From: Rhizopus sp. PT2906
Taxonomy: Eukaryota; Mucoromycota; Mucoromycetes; Mucorales; Rhizopodaceae
Direction of reading: 5' to 3'
Assembly (NCBI GenBank): GCA_025529335.1
Contig: JAMYHX010000576.1
Location: 1-24,192, forward strand
DNA length: 24,192 nt
Positions 11,176-20,534 of the stretch are shown here, one piece after another; position 1 is the stretch's first letter, and every line of letters starts with the position of its first letter. The position numbers were made by a program, and so were the translations under genes. The notes under the pieces were generated by a model, which searched no databases, was not told the origin of the DNA, and saw only the letters and a program-made list of their open reading frames with translations.

Positions 11176-11181
11176 TCAGAC

Positions 11182-11262
11182 TTCCGTGCCTATTTCTTCA
11201 ACCCCAGGTTTCCTTGTTCATTTTCGTATCTGCTACTTATTGCTGCCTTTTTCTTGCTCCGA
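11182..11262 (+). repeat. Dispersed repeat copy 1 (partner at 13948-14028)
   Basis: The stretch around 11199-11252 (TTTCC.TGTTCATTT.CGTATCT.CT.CTTAT.G) aligns with 13965-14015 at roughly three quarters identity by eye, in the same orientation. The plus frame gives similar peptides (VHFRI..Y.L..PF). The element is not identified. Confidence 0.5.
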
Positions 11263-11269
11263 CACTGTT

Positions 11270-11690
11270 GTGTCACTATTGGTTTTGACCTATTGCTTTG
11301 GGTTTCCATGCTCAACCGCATACGAAGTAAATGCATTAGATGGCGGCTTGGTTGACTCCCTGGTGGCAAACCACAACAATGTGCTTGTGAATATGACCGC
11401 CTTACGTGATCTCATACTATCCATTGTCTAGATGTGCATTATCGCTTACAACTTCCTCGCATGGTTGATGATCCACTCTCGTACTGCCTGAACAAGATTC
11501 CTAAGCGACCGCCGAAATCTCTTAGACATGATTGAGGCATGGCAACGATGGCTGCCAAAGATCTCTCTCATATTTCTGGAGCTGGAACACGTTTCTTGCT
11601 CTCTTCACACTGAACAATATCTTGGTTCCTTCGACAACAGTCTTTTCCTCCTATGGCTCTCGTCTTCATTGCGACTAGCCTCTCGTTGAT
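11270..11690 (+). pseudogene. Second LINE-type reverse transcriptase 3' relic
   Basis: The plus strand reads CIRWRLG*LPGGKPQQCAC, then SHTIHCLDVHYRLQLPRMVD, DPLSYCLNKIPKRPPKSLRH in one frame, and WQRWLPKISLIFLELEHV in the next. This is the Cys/His tail and terminal segment of the same LINE family as 1-590 (compare WRMGWLSGSPIACCGHPHVS, LLSCF, LNQLPHKFP). Stops and one frameshift are present. Only the 3' end is preserved, as expected for 5'-truncated LINE copies. Confidence 0.7.
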
Positions 11691-12093
11691 TTTTGCTTTC
11701 ATTTCAATTCTACCATATCTCTCTTTTATTTTTCTTTTTAAACTTGCTCATATAAGAAGTTTTTTGGGTCACTTAACAGTCAGATTTTGTAAGGGCGATT
11801 TGATCTGCGGATTCTGCGCCCACAGGCTTTGAATTTATTTCATTTTATTATTTATAATTAAATTAGCCTTCTTTCTTTGTGAATTTTTAGACCAAAATTT
11901 ACATAGGAAACTAGGAAAGGGATGAGTATTTAGGTATATTTATTATTATACTTAACAATAAAGCTGTTGTCAATACACATCGAACACATTAAATGTTACA
12001 CATTGCAGTAGTAACACAATATAGACGAGGTTTTGGGCTTTTTATTGTTTTAAAACACGCTTTCTTTTTCTTCTTCCCTTGTTACAGTATCTT
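11691..12093. other. Intergenic / promoter of the F-box gene
   Basis: AT-rich, no gene. A strong pyrimidine tract (12061-12080) ends in TTGTTACAG only six bases before the ATG at 12094. It could be an acceptor of a 5' UTR intron or just a start-proximal CT tract. Confidence 0.4.
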
Positions 12094-13812
12094 ATGACAA
12101 CGCCAGGAATCCGTCAACTGCCCGCATATATACTCGATCTTGTCTTTCAGCACACAGAAAGAACAACTCTTAAAGAATGTCGGCTTGTTTGCCTATTGTG
12201 GTATCTTTTGACTACGCCGTATCTTTTTCATAGTATTCAAATCAACAACGCGCCTCAAATTGACGAATTCATAGACTTTCACGAAAATCCAGCATCTGAT
12301 CAACTTGTTCCATTTGGAAAATATGTCAAACGAGTCACTACTGGTGAAGGCAGAGAGATGCCAGATAAGAGCATACCCTTAGAAAAACTTGAAAAACTTG
12401 TCAAATACTGCCCTGAGGTTACATCGGTTAGCACTTCCTTATCTGCTCGTAAGGGCAGTTTCTATCATTACTTATTTGAAGTTGATAATAATATAAAATG
12501 GAAGCTTCATAGACTTGATGAGAACGTTGAAAATCAAAAGTTTAAATTGGATTATTACTACAAATATAAAGACACCATCAAGGTCATAAGATGGCTCGAG
12601 AACATTGAAGATTTTCATTTTATAATAGACTTTCCCTTACTTGAAGAGCTGGCTTTACCTTCGACAGTGGTTATCACAGACATACAGGATTTCATGTTCA
12701 TTTGTAATACATGCTCCAATTTAACCGAACTAAACCTACATACCAACATGAACGATAATGCAAGACTTGTGGCTGACTTTATTATATGCCCCTCATTGAA
12801 AACCCTAAATGTTAAATGTCGTTCTTTGATACCCAAGGTGTTAGTTGATTGTATTACTGCAGGCTTGGTCAATCTTTCAAATGTAACCTTTTGGATGGAA
12901 ATAACATCGATACAACCAAGCTTTGGCGAAATTTATAAGCAGCTAAAAGATTTTTTGCTTACGTCTCAGAAGGAGATAGCTTCTTTAACATTAAAAGCAG
13001 AAACAAGGCACTGGAATGATAATGAACAAATATATACAATGATTGATGAATGCCTTAATGTCGCCTGCCGTCCTTCTAAGCTTAAAGCGTGTAATTCTAT
13101 AAAATGGACAGCAAACGATTCGTCAATGATAACCATCGACTTATGCAAGTCATGGAACCATACAATCGAATGTCAAATCAGCTTACCCTTAGATTTGTTT
13201 ATTTACCTTATCGCGAAAGATGATTTTATAAGCAGCCAAATGTTAAACTTTCATAAACTGTGCTTAGAGGAAGAATATAAGGGGATCTCCCTATCAAGAA
13301 TCGTCGCTTTATTTATAGAAAAGGCATATAACTTGCAAGAATTGACTCTTTGCTGGTACAGCTTAAGGGATACTCATGGCTGTGTTTATGAAGCAGTACA
13401 GGTTTTGCGTCTTGAATACCCCATTTTTTATTTTGATTTTTTCACGAAGCTTGCTATATCTTTTCCAAACCTGAAAGAGTTACATCTGTACAAAGTCGAA
13501 ATGCTGGACGGCGATGGCAACTATAAAGACAAGGTGATAAACTTGGATGATCTGTACTTGGAAAAATTATCATTGACTAGCAATGGAAGGCTTGGTTCTG
13601 CAAAAATTCCAGACAGAGAGCTTGTATGCGTAGAAATAGAGAAAAGGCGTCAATATATCAAAGTGTGTGATGGCGAGATTCCAAAGACTATAACAAATAA
13701 GGAAGGGGCTGCGCTATGGGAGTGCTTGCCTGATAAGCATAAATATCACATAATATGCAATGCTCCTACTCGTTTTGAGCTGAACAATGTTTACATTGAA
13801 CTGATGATATAA
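12094..13812 (+). CDS. F-box protein with leucine-rich C-terminal region, intronless
   Basis: A single open frame of 572 aa from ATG 12094 (an in-frame TTG lies 15 bases upstream). Residues 9-50 are a clear F-box: LPAYILDLVFQHTERTTLKE, then CRLVCLLWYLLTTPYLFHSI. The rest consists of irregular leucine-rich segments such as FPLLEELALPS, CSNLTELNLHTN, CPSLKTLNVKC, AYNLQELTLCW and FPNLKELHLY, giving the usual F-box/LRR layout. It should act as substrate adaptor of an SCF ubiquitin ligase, binding Skp1 through the F-box; the target is unknown. Intronless F-box/LRR genes form large families in Mucorales. AATAA-like sequence follows the stop directly. No frame damage seen, although transposon debris lies on both sides. 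Confidence 0.88.
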   Translation: MTTPGIRQLPAYILDLVFQHTERTTLKECRLVCLLWYLLTTPYLFHSIQINNAPQIDEFIDFHENPASDQLVPFGKYVKRVTTGEGREMPDKSIPLEKLEKLVKYCPEVTSVSTSLSARKGSFYHYLFEVDNNIKWKLHRLDENVENQKFKLDYYYKYKDTIKVIRWLENIEDFHFIIDFPLLEELALPSTVVITDIQDFMFICNTCSNLTELNLHTNMNDNARLVADFIICPSLKTLNVKCRSLIPKVLVDCITAGLVNLSNVTFWMEITSIQPSFGEIYKQLKDFLLTSQKEIASLTLKAETRHWNDNEQIYTMIDECLNVACRPSKLKACNSIKWTANDSSMITIDLCKSWNHTIECQISLPLDLFIYLIAKDDFISSQMLNFHKLCLEEEYKGISLSRIVALFIEKAYNLQELTLCWYSLRDTHGCVYEAVQVLRLEYPIFYFDFFTKLAISFPNLKELHLYKVEMLDGDGNYKDKVINLDDLYLEKLSLTSNGRLGSAKIPDRELVCVEIEKRRQYIKVCDGEIPKTITNKEGAALWECLPDKHKYHIICNAPTRFELNNVYIELMI

Positions 13813-13947
13813 TAATAAAAAAGTTCTTTTTATTTCACAAGCGCTTGAATTAGATGGCAGACTCTTTAAAAATAGACTTCTCGCTTTTACTTCACTTATG
13901 TACTTTTAAAGCAGAAATGAGCGTGCTTTTTTCCAAGAAAATGGGAA

Positions 13948-14028
13948 AGGTGAAGTTGTGGATGAACCCCCCAAATTTCCGTGTTCATTTCCGTATCTAC
14001 TGCTTATCGTCGCCTTTTCCTAGGCAAA
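13948..14028 (+). repeat. Dispersed repeat copy 2 (partner at 11182-11262)
   Basis: See copy 1. This copy lies inside a 100-codon ORF (13854-14156) that shows NFRVHFRIYCL-PF against FLVHFRICYL-PF in copy 1. The ORF is otherwise unrecognised. Confidence 0.5.
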
Positions 14029-14029
14029 G

Positions 14030-14560
14030 ATATGATAATCATAACAAGGGAACAAGCCATATGCATGCTATACTGCATATCAATTACGAGGAAAGTGGCA
14101 AGAAATTCATATCAACTATTGATGCATTGAAAAGTATGGGAATCTGCTACAAGTAAGATCCCATGGAGTCAATACTAGTTTCTTTAAAAAGTCGTGAAAC
14201 TCATACTGCCAAATATCGGAAATATCCTTCTACTATACAAAGCTTGGAAAAAGCAGTAGCAAGGTATAGCTTTTCCTAACACTTCCTCTGTCATTTTGAG
14301 CATTTCAAAATTTGAAGTCTTTTTCCATAGACTGGTTTTTGTTGAAAAACGAGCAAGAAATGTTCAAAAAGAAGTGCAGGTTTGCTGAATAAACATGCTG
14401 ACTACTACATTCAGCAACTACAAGGCAAAGTGTCTAAGTTTGCTATGGACAAAATCAAGCTTGGAACTTGCTAAGCTTCTCTCTGACCCTTCTTGTATGT
14501 CACTTGTGAAATGTAATTGATATTATCATAAGGGGTCAGATGCTCTATATTGAGTGGAGC
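14030..14560 (+). pseudogene. Possible Mutator-like (MULE) transposase relic
   Basis: The plus strand at 14085-14155 reads EESGKKFISTIDALKSMGIC. After several stops and a frame change, 14375-14520 reads LLNKHADYYIQQLQGKVSKF, AMDKIKL, then LAKLLSDPSCMSLVKCN. The spacing of a helical segment before a C..C run recalls the region before the SWIM zinc finger of MULE transposases. The C..H part of such a finger is not found, so the assignment is weak. It could instead be another repeat. Confidence 0.28.
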
Positions 14561-14598
14561 TATATATGAAATTAAAAGCATTTTAGGAATATCAAGTA

Positions 14599-14604
14599 TT
14601 TATT
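14599..14604 (-). terminator. Polyadenylation signal of the P450 gene
   Basis: AATAAA on the minus strand about 25 bases after the stop codon at 14629. Confidence 0.45.
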
Positions 14605-14628
14605 GCAATAATAGATAAATAAATAAGG

Positions 14629-16502
14629 TTAAACTCTTTGACGCTTTTCGACAAACATTTTCATTCCATTTTTCATAGGGTGTGTCAATGAGATGCCATA
14701 CGTGATTGTTTGGTTAGATACCAAAGTAAACGAGTAGCGTCGAAGCAGCATAGACACACAGACAAGTGCTTCTAGGGTAGCCAAATTTTGACCTATCAAA
14801 GAAAGAATGTGAACAATAGGATAAATGGGCAAGTATAAATCGTATTACCTAAACAAATACGAGGACCAGCATGGAATGCAGGCCATTTGCCAGCGTTTTC
14901 TCTCTTTAAGTTACCATTTTCATCCAGCCATCGCTCAGGATAGAACTCTTTAGCATTATCGCCCCATACATTCTTATTTCTTCCTTGAGCATACGGGTTC
15001 CAAGAAACATAGGTTCCTGCTTTAACAAAAGTTCCATCGGGCCAGACATCATCTTCAAGCGCATATTTCTGGTTTCCAGGAACTGATGGATGTAGACGAA
15101 GGGTCTCAAAAAATCTAGGTCTAAGCATGAGGAAAAGTGTATGCCATATACAGTAAGTGATACTCACACTGCGTGGAGATAAGACATCTCGTTGATAGCT
15201 TGATAAAGGGCAGATGAGTCATTTTCTAATTCATCAGTCATATATTTTTCAATCTCTTCAAGCATCTTTCTTTCAATACGTGGCTGTAAGCTGATGTTGT
15301 AGAACAACCACGATAAGGCTTGAGCAGTAGTATCACGACCAGCAATGATAAAATTGAGAACAGTGTCACGTAGCTCTTTATCGTTTAATGGCTCTCCATT
15401 TTCATTCTTTGCCTCCATAAATCGAGAAAGCAAGTCCTTGTGACTTGTTTCTCCAGACGCGATCTCTTTGCGTCTCTTTTCAATGACTTGCTGAGCAAAT
15501 GTGTCTACAACTTTAATGTTGTAGCTAGCGGTATGTTCTTTTCGGAAGAATAAGCTAGAGAAGCGTTCTTTGTATTTCATTGTAGGGTCACTGAAACGTT
15601 CAGCGCATCTTCGCTGAAGGAAGTCGAACGATTCAGCAAATTCTACCTTGCCATCTTTCAAAAGTGAGTTAAGCTCCGTACCAAATCCGAGGCTATTAAA
15701 TGTATATGAATTAGACGTTATTTCTATAGCTTTTAAAAGGTACCTACTATACAAAAGAGTCGAGGGTAAACCTAAACATGATGTCTTGAAAATCAATGAT
15801 ACTGCCATCATTCACAGCTTTATCAAGAATGCGGTCGCACATCAGATGCAACTCCTTTACAAAAACACTAAAGGGCGTTATTCATGCTGTCTTTTTCTTA
15901 ATCTTACCAACACTTACTCTGTAAATTGATCTCTAAAGTTTTTAACATTGAATATATGACTTGCTGTCTTTCTCTGCCATTTCCATTGATCTCCGTTTGC
16001 GTTAAAAATACCATGGCCCAAAAGGTCTTGCATCACATCGTTAAACTTTGGTCCTTTGACATAATTTGAAAAGTTCGCTAAAATAGGTTGAATCAGCACA
16101 TGATTTCGCAGATAAATGGGTATGGTTACTCTTTAAGATATGTTCAATATTTCGAGGATCAATTGTAAGGATTTGTCGAGGCAGACCGGCTGCTGGTAAT
16201 GTTCTATATCATACAGTATTAATAATGAAGGTAATAGAGGACTCGATCATATAGTTTTACATGGTAAGTGCCCCTGTTTTTTCATAAAGTTCAACAACAT
16301 AGTCTAAGCGGCGTCCAATGTTTTTAATCAAGGTTGGCAAGTTTCCTACTAGAGGATAGCCCTTGATGAAAGGTATATCTTTTATATGTTCATAGAATAA
16401 AGGCCTATCATGATATTTTAATGACATTAAAGTGATGATAGAAGATACAGCTGCACCAGCAATAGCAAGCTGTTGTCCAGCTGAAGTATCTTTGAGAGAC
16501 AT
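14629..16502 (-). CDS. Cytochrome P450 monooxygenase, 7 exons
   Basis: Spliced model (minus): 16502-16261, 16203-16130, 16077-15918, 15867-15748, 15692-15168, 15114-14849, 14792-14629; 516 aa, all junctions GT-AG and in phase. The N-terminus has a membrane anchor (LAIAGAAVSSIITLM) followed by a proline-containing GYPLVGNLP segment. Further motifs: WKWQRKTASHIFN (C-helix W..R), I-helix IAGRDTTAQALSW near residue 314, K-helix ETLRLHPSVP (ExxR), PERW, and the heme loop FHAGPRICLGQNLATLEA with the thiolate Cys near 460. The heme loop spans the last intron. The sequence resembles the CYP52/CYP704-like fatty-acid or alkane hydroxylase group of fungi; the exact family and substrate cannot be fixed by eye. 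It would act in the ER with a P450 reductase. All key residues are present. Confidence 0.92.
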
Positions 16503-16546
16503 GGTTTAATTAAAAGAAAGCAAGAGATGCACACACTCTTGGACTG

Positions 16547-16554
16547 CTTTTATA
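16547..16554 (-). promoter_or_regulatory. TATA box of the P450 gene
   Basis: Minus-strand TATAAAAG about 45-52 bp upstream of the ATG at 16502. Confidence 0.45.
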
Positions 16555-17343
16555 TTACGTCGATTGAGAGTCAGATACAATAAGATTTTATCGTAAACAG
16601 GTTAAAAAATGTCCAAGTAATCAGACTTTAACCTTTTTCATTCAATTTTTCTCACTTACCTAACCCTCAATTTACCTTTTTTGGAACAATTTAAAGGAAA
16701 CAATATCTTCCTTACATACCTTGTTTTCGTGGCTGAATAGTCATTGCTACTTAAAGCGATGAAAGTATTTGCTTCATCTTTTTCCCTATCAACTTCGGTG
16801 TTGTTGTCCTTCAATATGGTCCCCTTCTGTTTTTAATATAAGACGTGACACTTTGTTGTATTCTACGTTGAATAAGGGTCAATAAGCAGTGTCTACACAT
16901 CCATAACAAAAGCTCACTAGCATAAACTGACAAATCACGATAACAATACATGCTGCTATCAATTTTAATACCTTCATCATTATTCTTCCAAGTAAAAAAA
17001 AAATGCAAAGAATCCCATTGTACTTTCTGTCAATTCATACTAATACAACAACAACCACAACTGCAACAAATATCACACACTTGTTTTGAAAGGACTCACG
17101 TGGATATATAGAATGTCCGCTTGGAAGACTCCAAAATAAAACTTCCCTTTGGAATAAAGGATAAGAATAGAGAAATATGCTTATTATGACCCGTAGTGAT
17201 AAAAAATTAGAAAAGACATAGTGCTAAAAAGCCTTTCTCATGAAAAAAGTAGACAATAGAAACATTTGACAGCAGGCCCTCGATGTAGCAGATAGCACAA
17301 ACAAGTATCAACAAAGGATGTTCGAGACAAGATTCGCCTTGAA
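16555..17343. other. Intergenic DNA upstream of the P450
   Basis: AT-rich, mainly non-coding. One short minus-strand ORF with a signal-peptide look is listed separately. A CAA/CAC-rich patch occurs near 17042-17085. Nothing else recognised. Confidence 0.4.
16879..16980 (-). CDS. Very short ORF with signal-peptide-like sequence
   Basis: 33 codons from ATG 16980: a basic start, a hydrophobic core (LIAACIVIVICQFMLVSF), then CYGCVD and a stop. It could encode a tiny secreted or membrane peptide, or be the first exon of a lost gene. Chance is also quite possible in AT-rich DNA. No downstream exon could be matched. Confidence 0.15.
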   Translation of the reverse strand: MMKVLKLIAACIVIVICQFMLVSFCYGCVDTAY

Positions 17344-17742
17344 GGTGAACACTATGCGCACGAGGAAATCCACGAGAAGACTAATACTACGGGCGCTTCC
17401 TTGGGGCACTACATGTCGCGCCACTATACCTCATATTACCAAAGTCTCTGCTTAACCTAAGGCTGTCCAGTTCATTCCTTGATATAGATTAAGATGTCAT
17501 CATAATTACACGTGTTCTTGCGTCTTTGTTGATCAACTGACAACATAAATAACATCTCTTTTTTATCTCTTTCTTCCTGAAACTTTATAAAAGTTATATT
17601 CTATCTCAAGGAATATGGAGATATGTCTATTTTCTGAACAGGTTTAGCTTAACGCTGCACATTGAAAGGGTTTGTTGACGACATCACAGGTTGTACTTGT
17701 AACATTAACCTTGTGGATTTCCTCGTGTGCGTAGTGTACACC
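17344..17742. repeat. Imperfect inverted repeat, 32-nt arms
   Basis: Arm 17344-17375 and arm 17711-17742 are reverse complements at 28 of 32 positions (core GTGGATTTCCTCGTG). The arms enclose about 335 bp without a gene. They lie at the left side of the decayed C2H2/coiled-coil element. They could be terminal repeats of a small non-autonomous transposon or a rearranged piece of that element. Confidence 0.6.
17380..17474 (+). repeat. Direct repeat copy A (copy B at 18185-18269)
   Basis: CTAATACTACGGGCGCT at 17381 matches CTAATGCTACGGGCGCT at 18186. TAACCTAAGGCTGTCCAGTT at 17453 matches the same 20-mer at 18247. Spacing differs by about 10 bases. It points to duplication of a segment of the decayed element. 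Confidence 0.65.
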
Positions 17743-17746
17743 CCGA

Positions 17747-19905
17747 ATGAACCCTAATAATGATAAAAAATACAAATGTGCAGTTTGTCAGAACTTGCTC
17801 AAAGGATATCGCAGCCTTCTAAAACATTTCAAAAAGATCCATTCTCAATATTAACTGCATAACTATAAGAGAAAAGCTGACGAAGACTTCACGTTTGAGG
17901 AAGAATCCCATGCAGCCATGGGCAGCAAAAAAATCAAAGCCGACTTTTTAGTAGATGTACTACATTTAATGCCAGTAAAATTAGAGATTACTTACAATAC
18001 AACTATATACAACTTCTTTGATCTGGCCAGTAAATCAGCTATGGCTACTTTGAAGGGATTAGGTTTACTGAATGAAAAAAATTACATGCACCATCACTGG
18101 TCATACCAATAAAAAGATGGTTACTATTCCTGCCATGTCTGCTATAAACATATCTCGGCCAACGCTACATGTACCAGAAGATAAGCTAATGCTACGGGCG
18201 CTACCTGTGATACCACAACACAGCTTCACACTACTAAAGTTTCTATCTAACCTAAGGCTGTCCAGTTCACTTTCTTTCTCTGATACAAAACACGATTTTG
18301 ATGGTATGCAAATCAAGAGTCGACAAGTCGCCACAGAGTCCAAGGACGCAGCTTTTAGCCCTTTTTTTTTGATATCAACCAAGTTACATCACTTTGTGCA
18401 GAATATAGTTTGACATTTGCTCACAATATACTTGTATTACCCGGCCTCAAGACAGTCAGAGTTAACGAACATTTGAAAAATCAGGCCTCTGTAGATTCTT
18501 CGACATCGTTTCAAGAAAGGCATGTTAAAATAAAGCGTGAGTTTATTGAACATGAACCATCAAGTAACACCGCTGTTTTGCAAGCAAATATCGATGCATT
18601 TAAGAGACAATTACTACAGCTAAACTCTCAAAGACAAAATCTCTTGATTAACAACAATGTGTGCAACTTGAAGAATGAATGGATTGATTGTAGATCTAGA
18701 AGGTTGACATACACAGAGAAAGCGAAAAATTATGAAGCCTTCCAAATGATAAACAATGCAAAGAAAGCACGAGACGAGGTTAATCTAAAGATTATATAAA
18801 CTAAACAGCAACTGTCAAACACGAGGCAAAGCGTGTACAGTGGCGTTGTACCAACAACTCCTGATGAAATTGCACACCAGCATAAACGCACTATTACTCG
18901 AGATGACTACAAAATCATGGATAAAGTCGAAAAACTGAAAGTTGACAGGGATTTTTTAATTTCTGATAAGTTCAAGTTCTCTGGTACAGACAATGGTCTC
19001 ATAGCTAAGACAGAACGGTCCCCTTTTCGCTCTCAAGATTCAGATTTCATTTGAATTTATAAAAACAAGAATAAGTATATATATATATATATATATATAT
19101 ATTTCTTATTCTTATATGCCTTTGACTTAATCTACAGTGATCTTTAGCACGCTCGCAGAGCCTGAAGATAAAGAAGAAGCTGATTTCCTCAAAGAGAATA
19201 TAAAAGCGAAGAAAGAGCTGAAGAAAATAGTGTTAGATGTTGGAAACAATGGATTCTTTTCAAAGATCAAGAAGCTTAATAAAAAAAAACCTAAAACATA
19301 TTAATATTTTGTTTTTTTCAATCAAGAAACCAGCGTTCATTTGATCGATTTCGTCTTCATCTTTTATTGTAAGCGATTATTTCAGCAATTAAATGATAGA
19401 CACAGGGGGCTATTTACGATCAGAACAAGCTCGAGTGGTTACGACATAATCTGGAATAAACGAATTCTCGCAAATATATTTAGTGCAGAATCCTGATATA
19501 CAGCCCTTAGCAGTATTTATAATTGGATGTGTACCGGCTAATGAATATGGAATACCCATTCACAACAAGGCTCAAACTGTTTCCCATTTTTTCAAGACTG
19601 TTGCCTCAGATTTTGAAAGCTCATGTTATATCTTTAAGTGATATTCGTAGTTTAAAGTCGTCAGTCAAGAGGAACAAGGAAATTACTGTGTTAGTAATAG
19701 CTCTGGAGAAAGAGTACTTGGATAACAACAATGCTATCGATATTTTGGTACTTTTACGTAATCAAAAAGGCTTGGGTGCTATGGCCCAGTTTCAACTGCG
19801 AATGATAAGGTAAAGCAAGAGATCGTGTCCTATTTTTCTAACATATTTGGTAAAAGGTAGCTGGAAGCAGTATGCTAATAAAGCTATTGTTACCTTTTTT
19901 TTTCT
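17747..19905 (+). pseudogene. Decayed C2H2 / coiled-coil / RuvC-like (TnpB- or Fanzor-like) element gene
   Basis: Pieces in order on the plus strand. 17747-17854: 35 codons with a C2H2 finger, C-x2-C-x12-H-x4-H (YKCAVCQNLLKGYRSLLKHF). 17855-18112: same frame after one TAA, acidic then MGSKKIKADFLVDVLHLMPV. 18410-18799: charged, probably coiled-coil helical region (ANIDAFKRQLLQLNSQRQN...). 18833-19054: DRDFLISDKFKFSGTDNGL followed by TERSPF. 19134-19305: Lys-rich helix (KENIKAKKELKK). 19523-19813 and, in frame after a stop, KGSWKQYANKAIVT near 19855. A [F/Y]SGTDxGL...PF motif preceded by a coiled coil and followed by a G-WKQ region is what I recall for a repeated Mucorales protein family. Its DxG motif resembles RuvC-I of TnpB/Fanzor. 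Many stops and frameshifts. Family assignment is inference. Confidence 0.42.
19067..19113. repeat. TA microsatellite flanked by a 9-bp inverted repeat
   Basis: AAGAATAAG (19067-19075) and CTTATTCTT (19105-19113) flank an uninterrupted TA run (about 19076-19102). The whole is a near-perfect palindrome that could form a cruciform. It sits inside the decayed RuvC-like element, between its coding pieces. Confidence 0.8.
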
Positions 19906-20534
19906 TATATTTCTTTTCCAAGTTCTATGAGTTAATAAATGTAGAAGATATGCTCATGGATGGATTATATAATCAGACCAGAGTCTATTGATTCTCAATT
20001 TATTAAAAACCTCATAGACTTATCTCATCGATAGAAAATACAATAAAGATGTAGGAATACTGTATACACAAAGCCTATTCTCTTCTGCGCAACTAAAAGT
20101 CATCCATCCAAGCAAAATGTTACTCTTCCTATGATAGACTAACCTTTTCAAGATGAAACTTTCGTGATATACCCTTTTTCGATAAGCTACTTCATTCTGA
20201 ATTCAGATCATGTCGAATCTGGTGCTGCTTCTGATTATATAGTTATACGTTTAAACGAATTTTTATTTATAAATAATTAAAACCTCTAATGGGCGCACGA
20301 TCGTAATCCATTTGTTATACAGTTTTTCCGAAAATTATTGACACTGATGCCAAGAGTAAAATTCGCGATCGTTAAATTCTATTGTCACGTTTACCATTGG
20401 TTGATTTCGCTTGCTGACAAATTGAATGTCGTATATGTAGGAGCCTTGTCGTACAAAATATGTGTATATCAAGCATGAAATCACTGTCAGATCTCTTTTA
20501 ACTCTCTTTCTCATTAAAAGCCGAGTATTACAAA
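19906..20534. other. Intergenic / left flank of the chimeric transposase
   Basis: AT-rich without coding signal. GC-bearing blocks such as GGGCGCACGATCGTAATCC (about 20290) and TTCGCGATCGTT (about 20362) stand out and may be part of a transposon end, but no matching inverted copy was found to the right of 21472. Confidence 0.35.

Noticed and set aside
12615..13148. Two minus ORFs inside the F-box gene
   Set aside because: Antisense shadows of a clear single-exon F-box/LRR frame.
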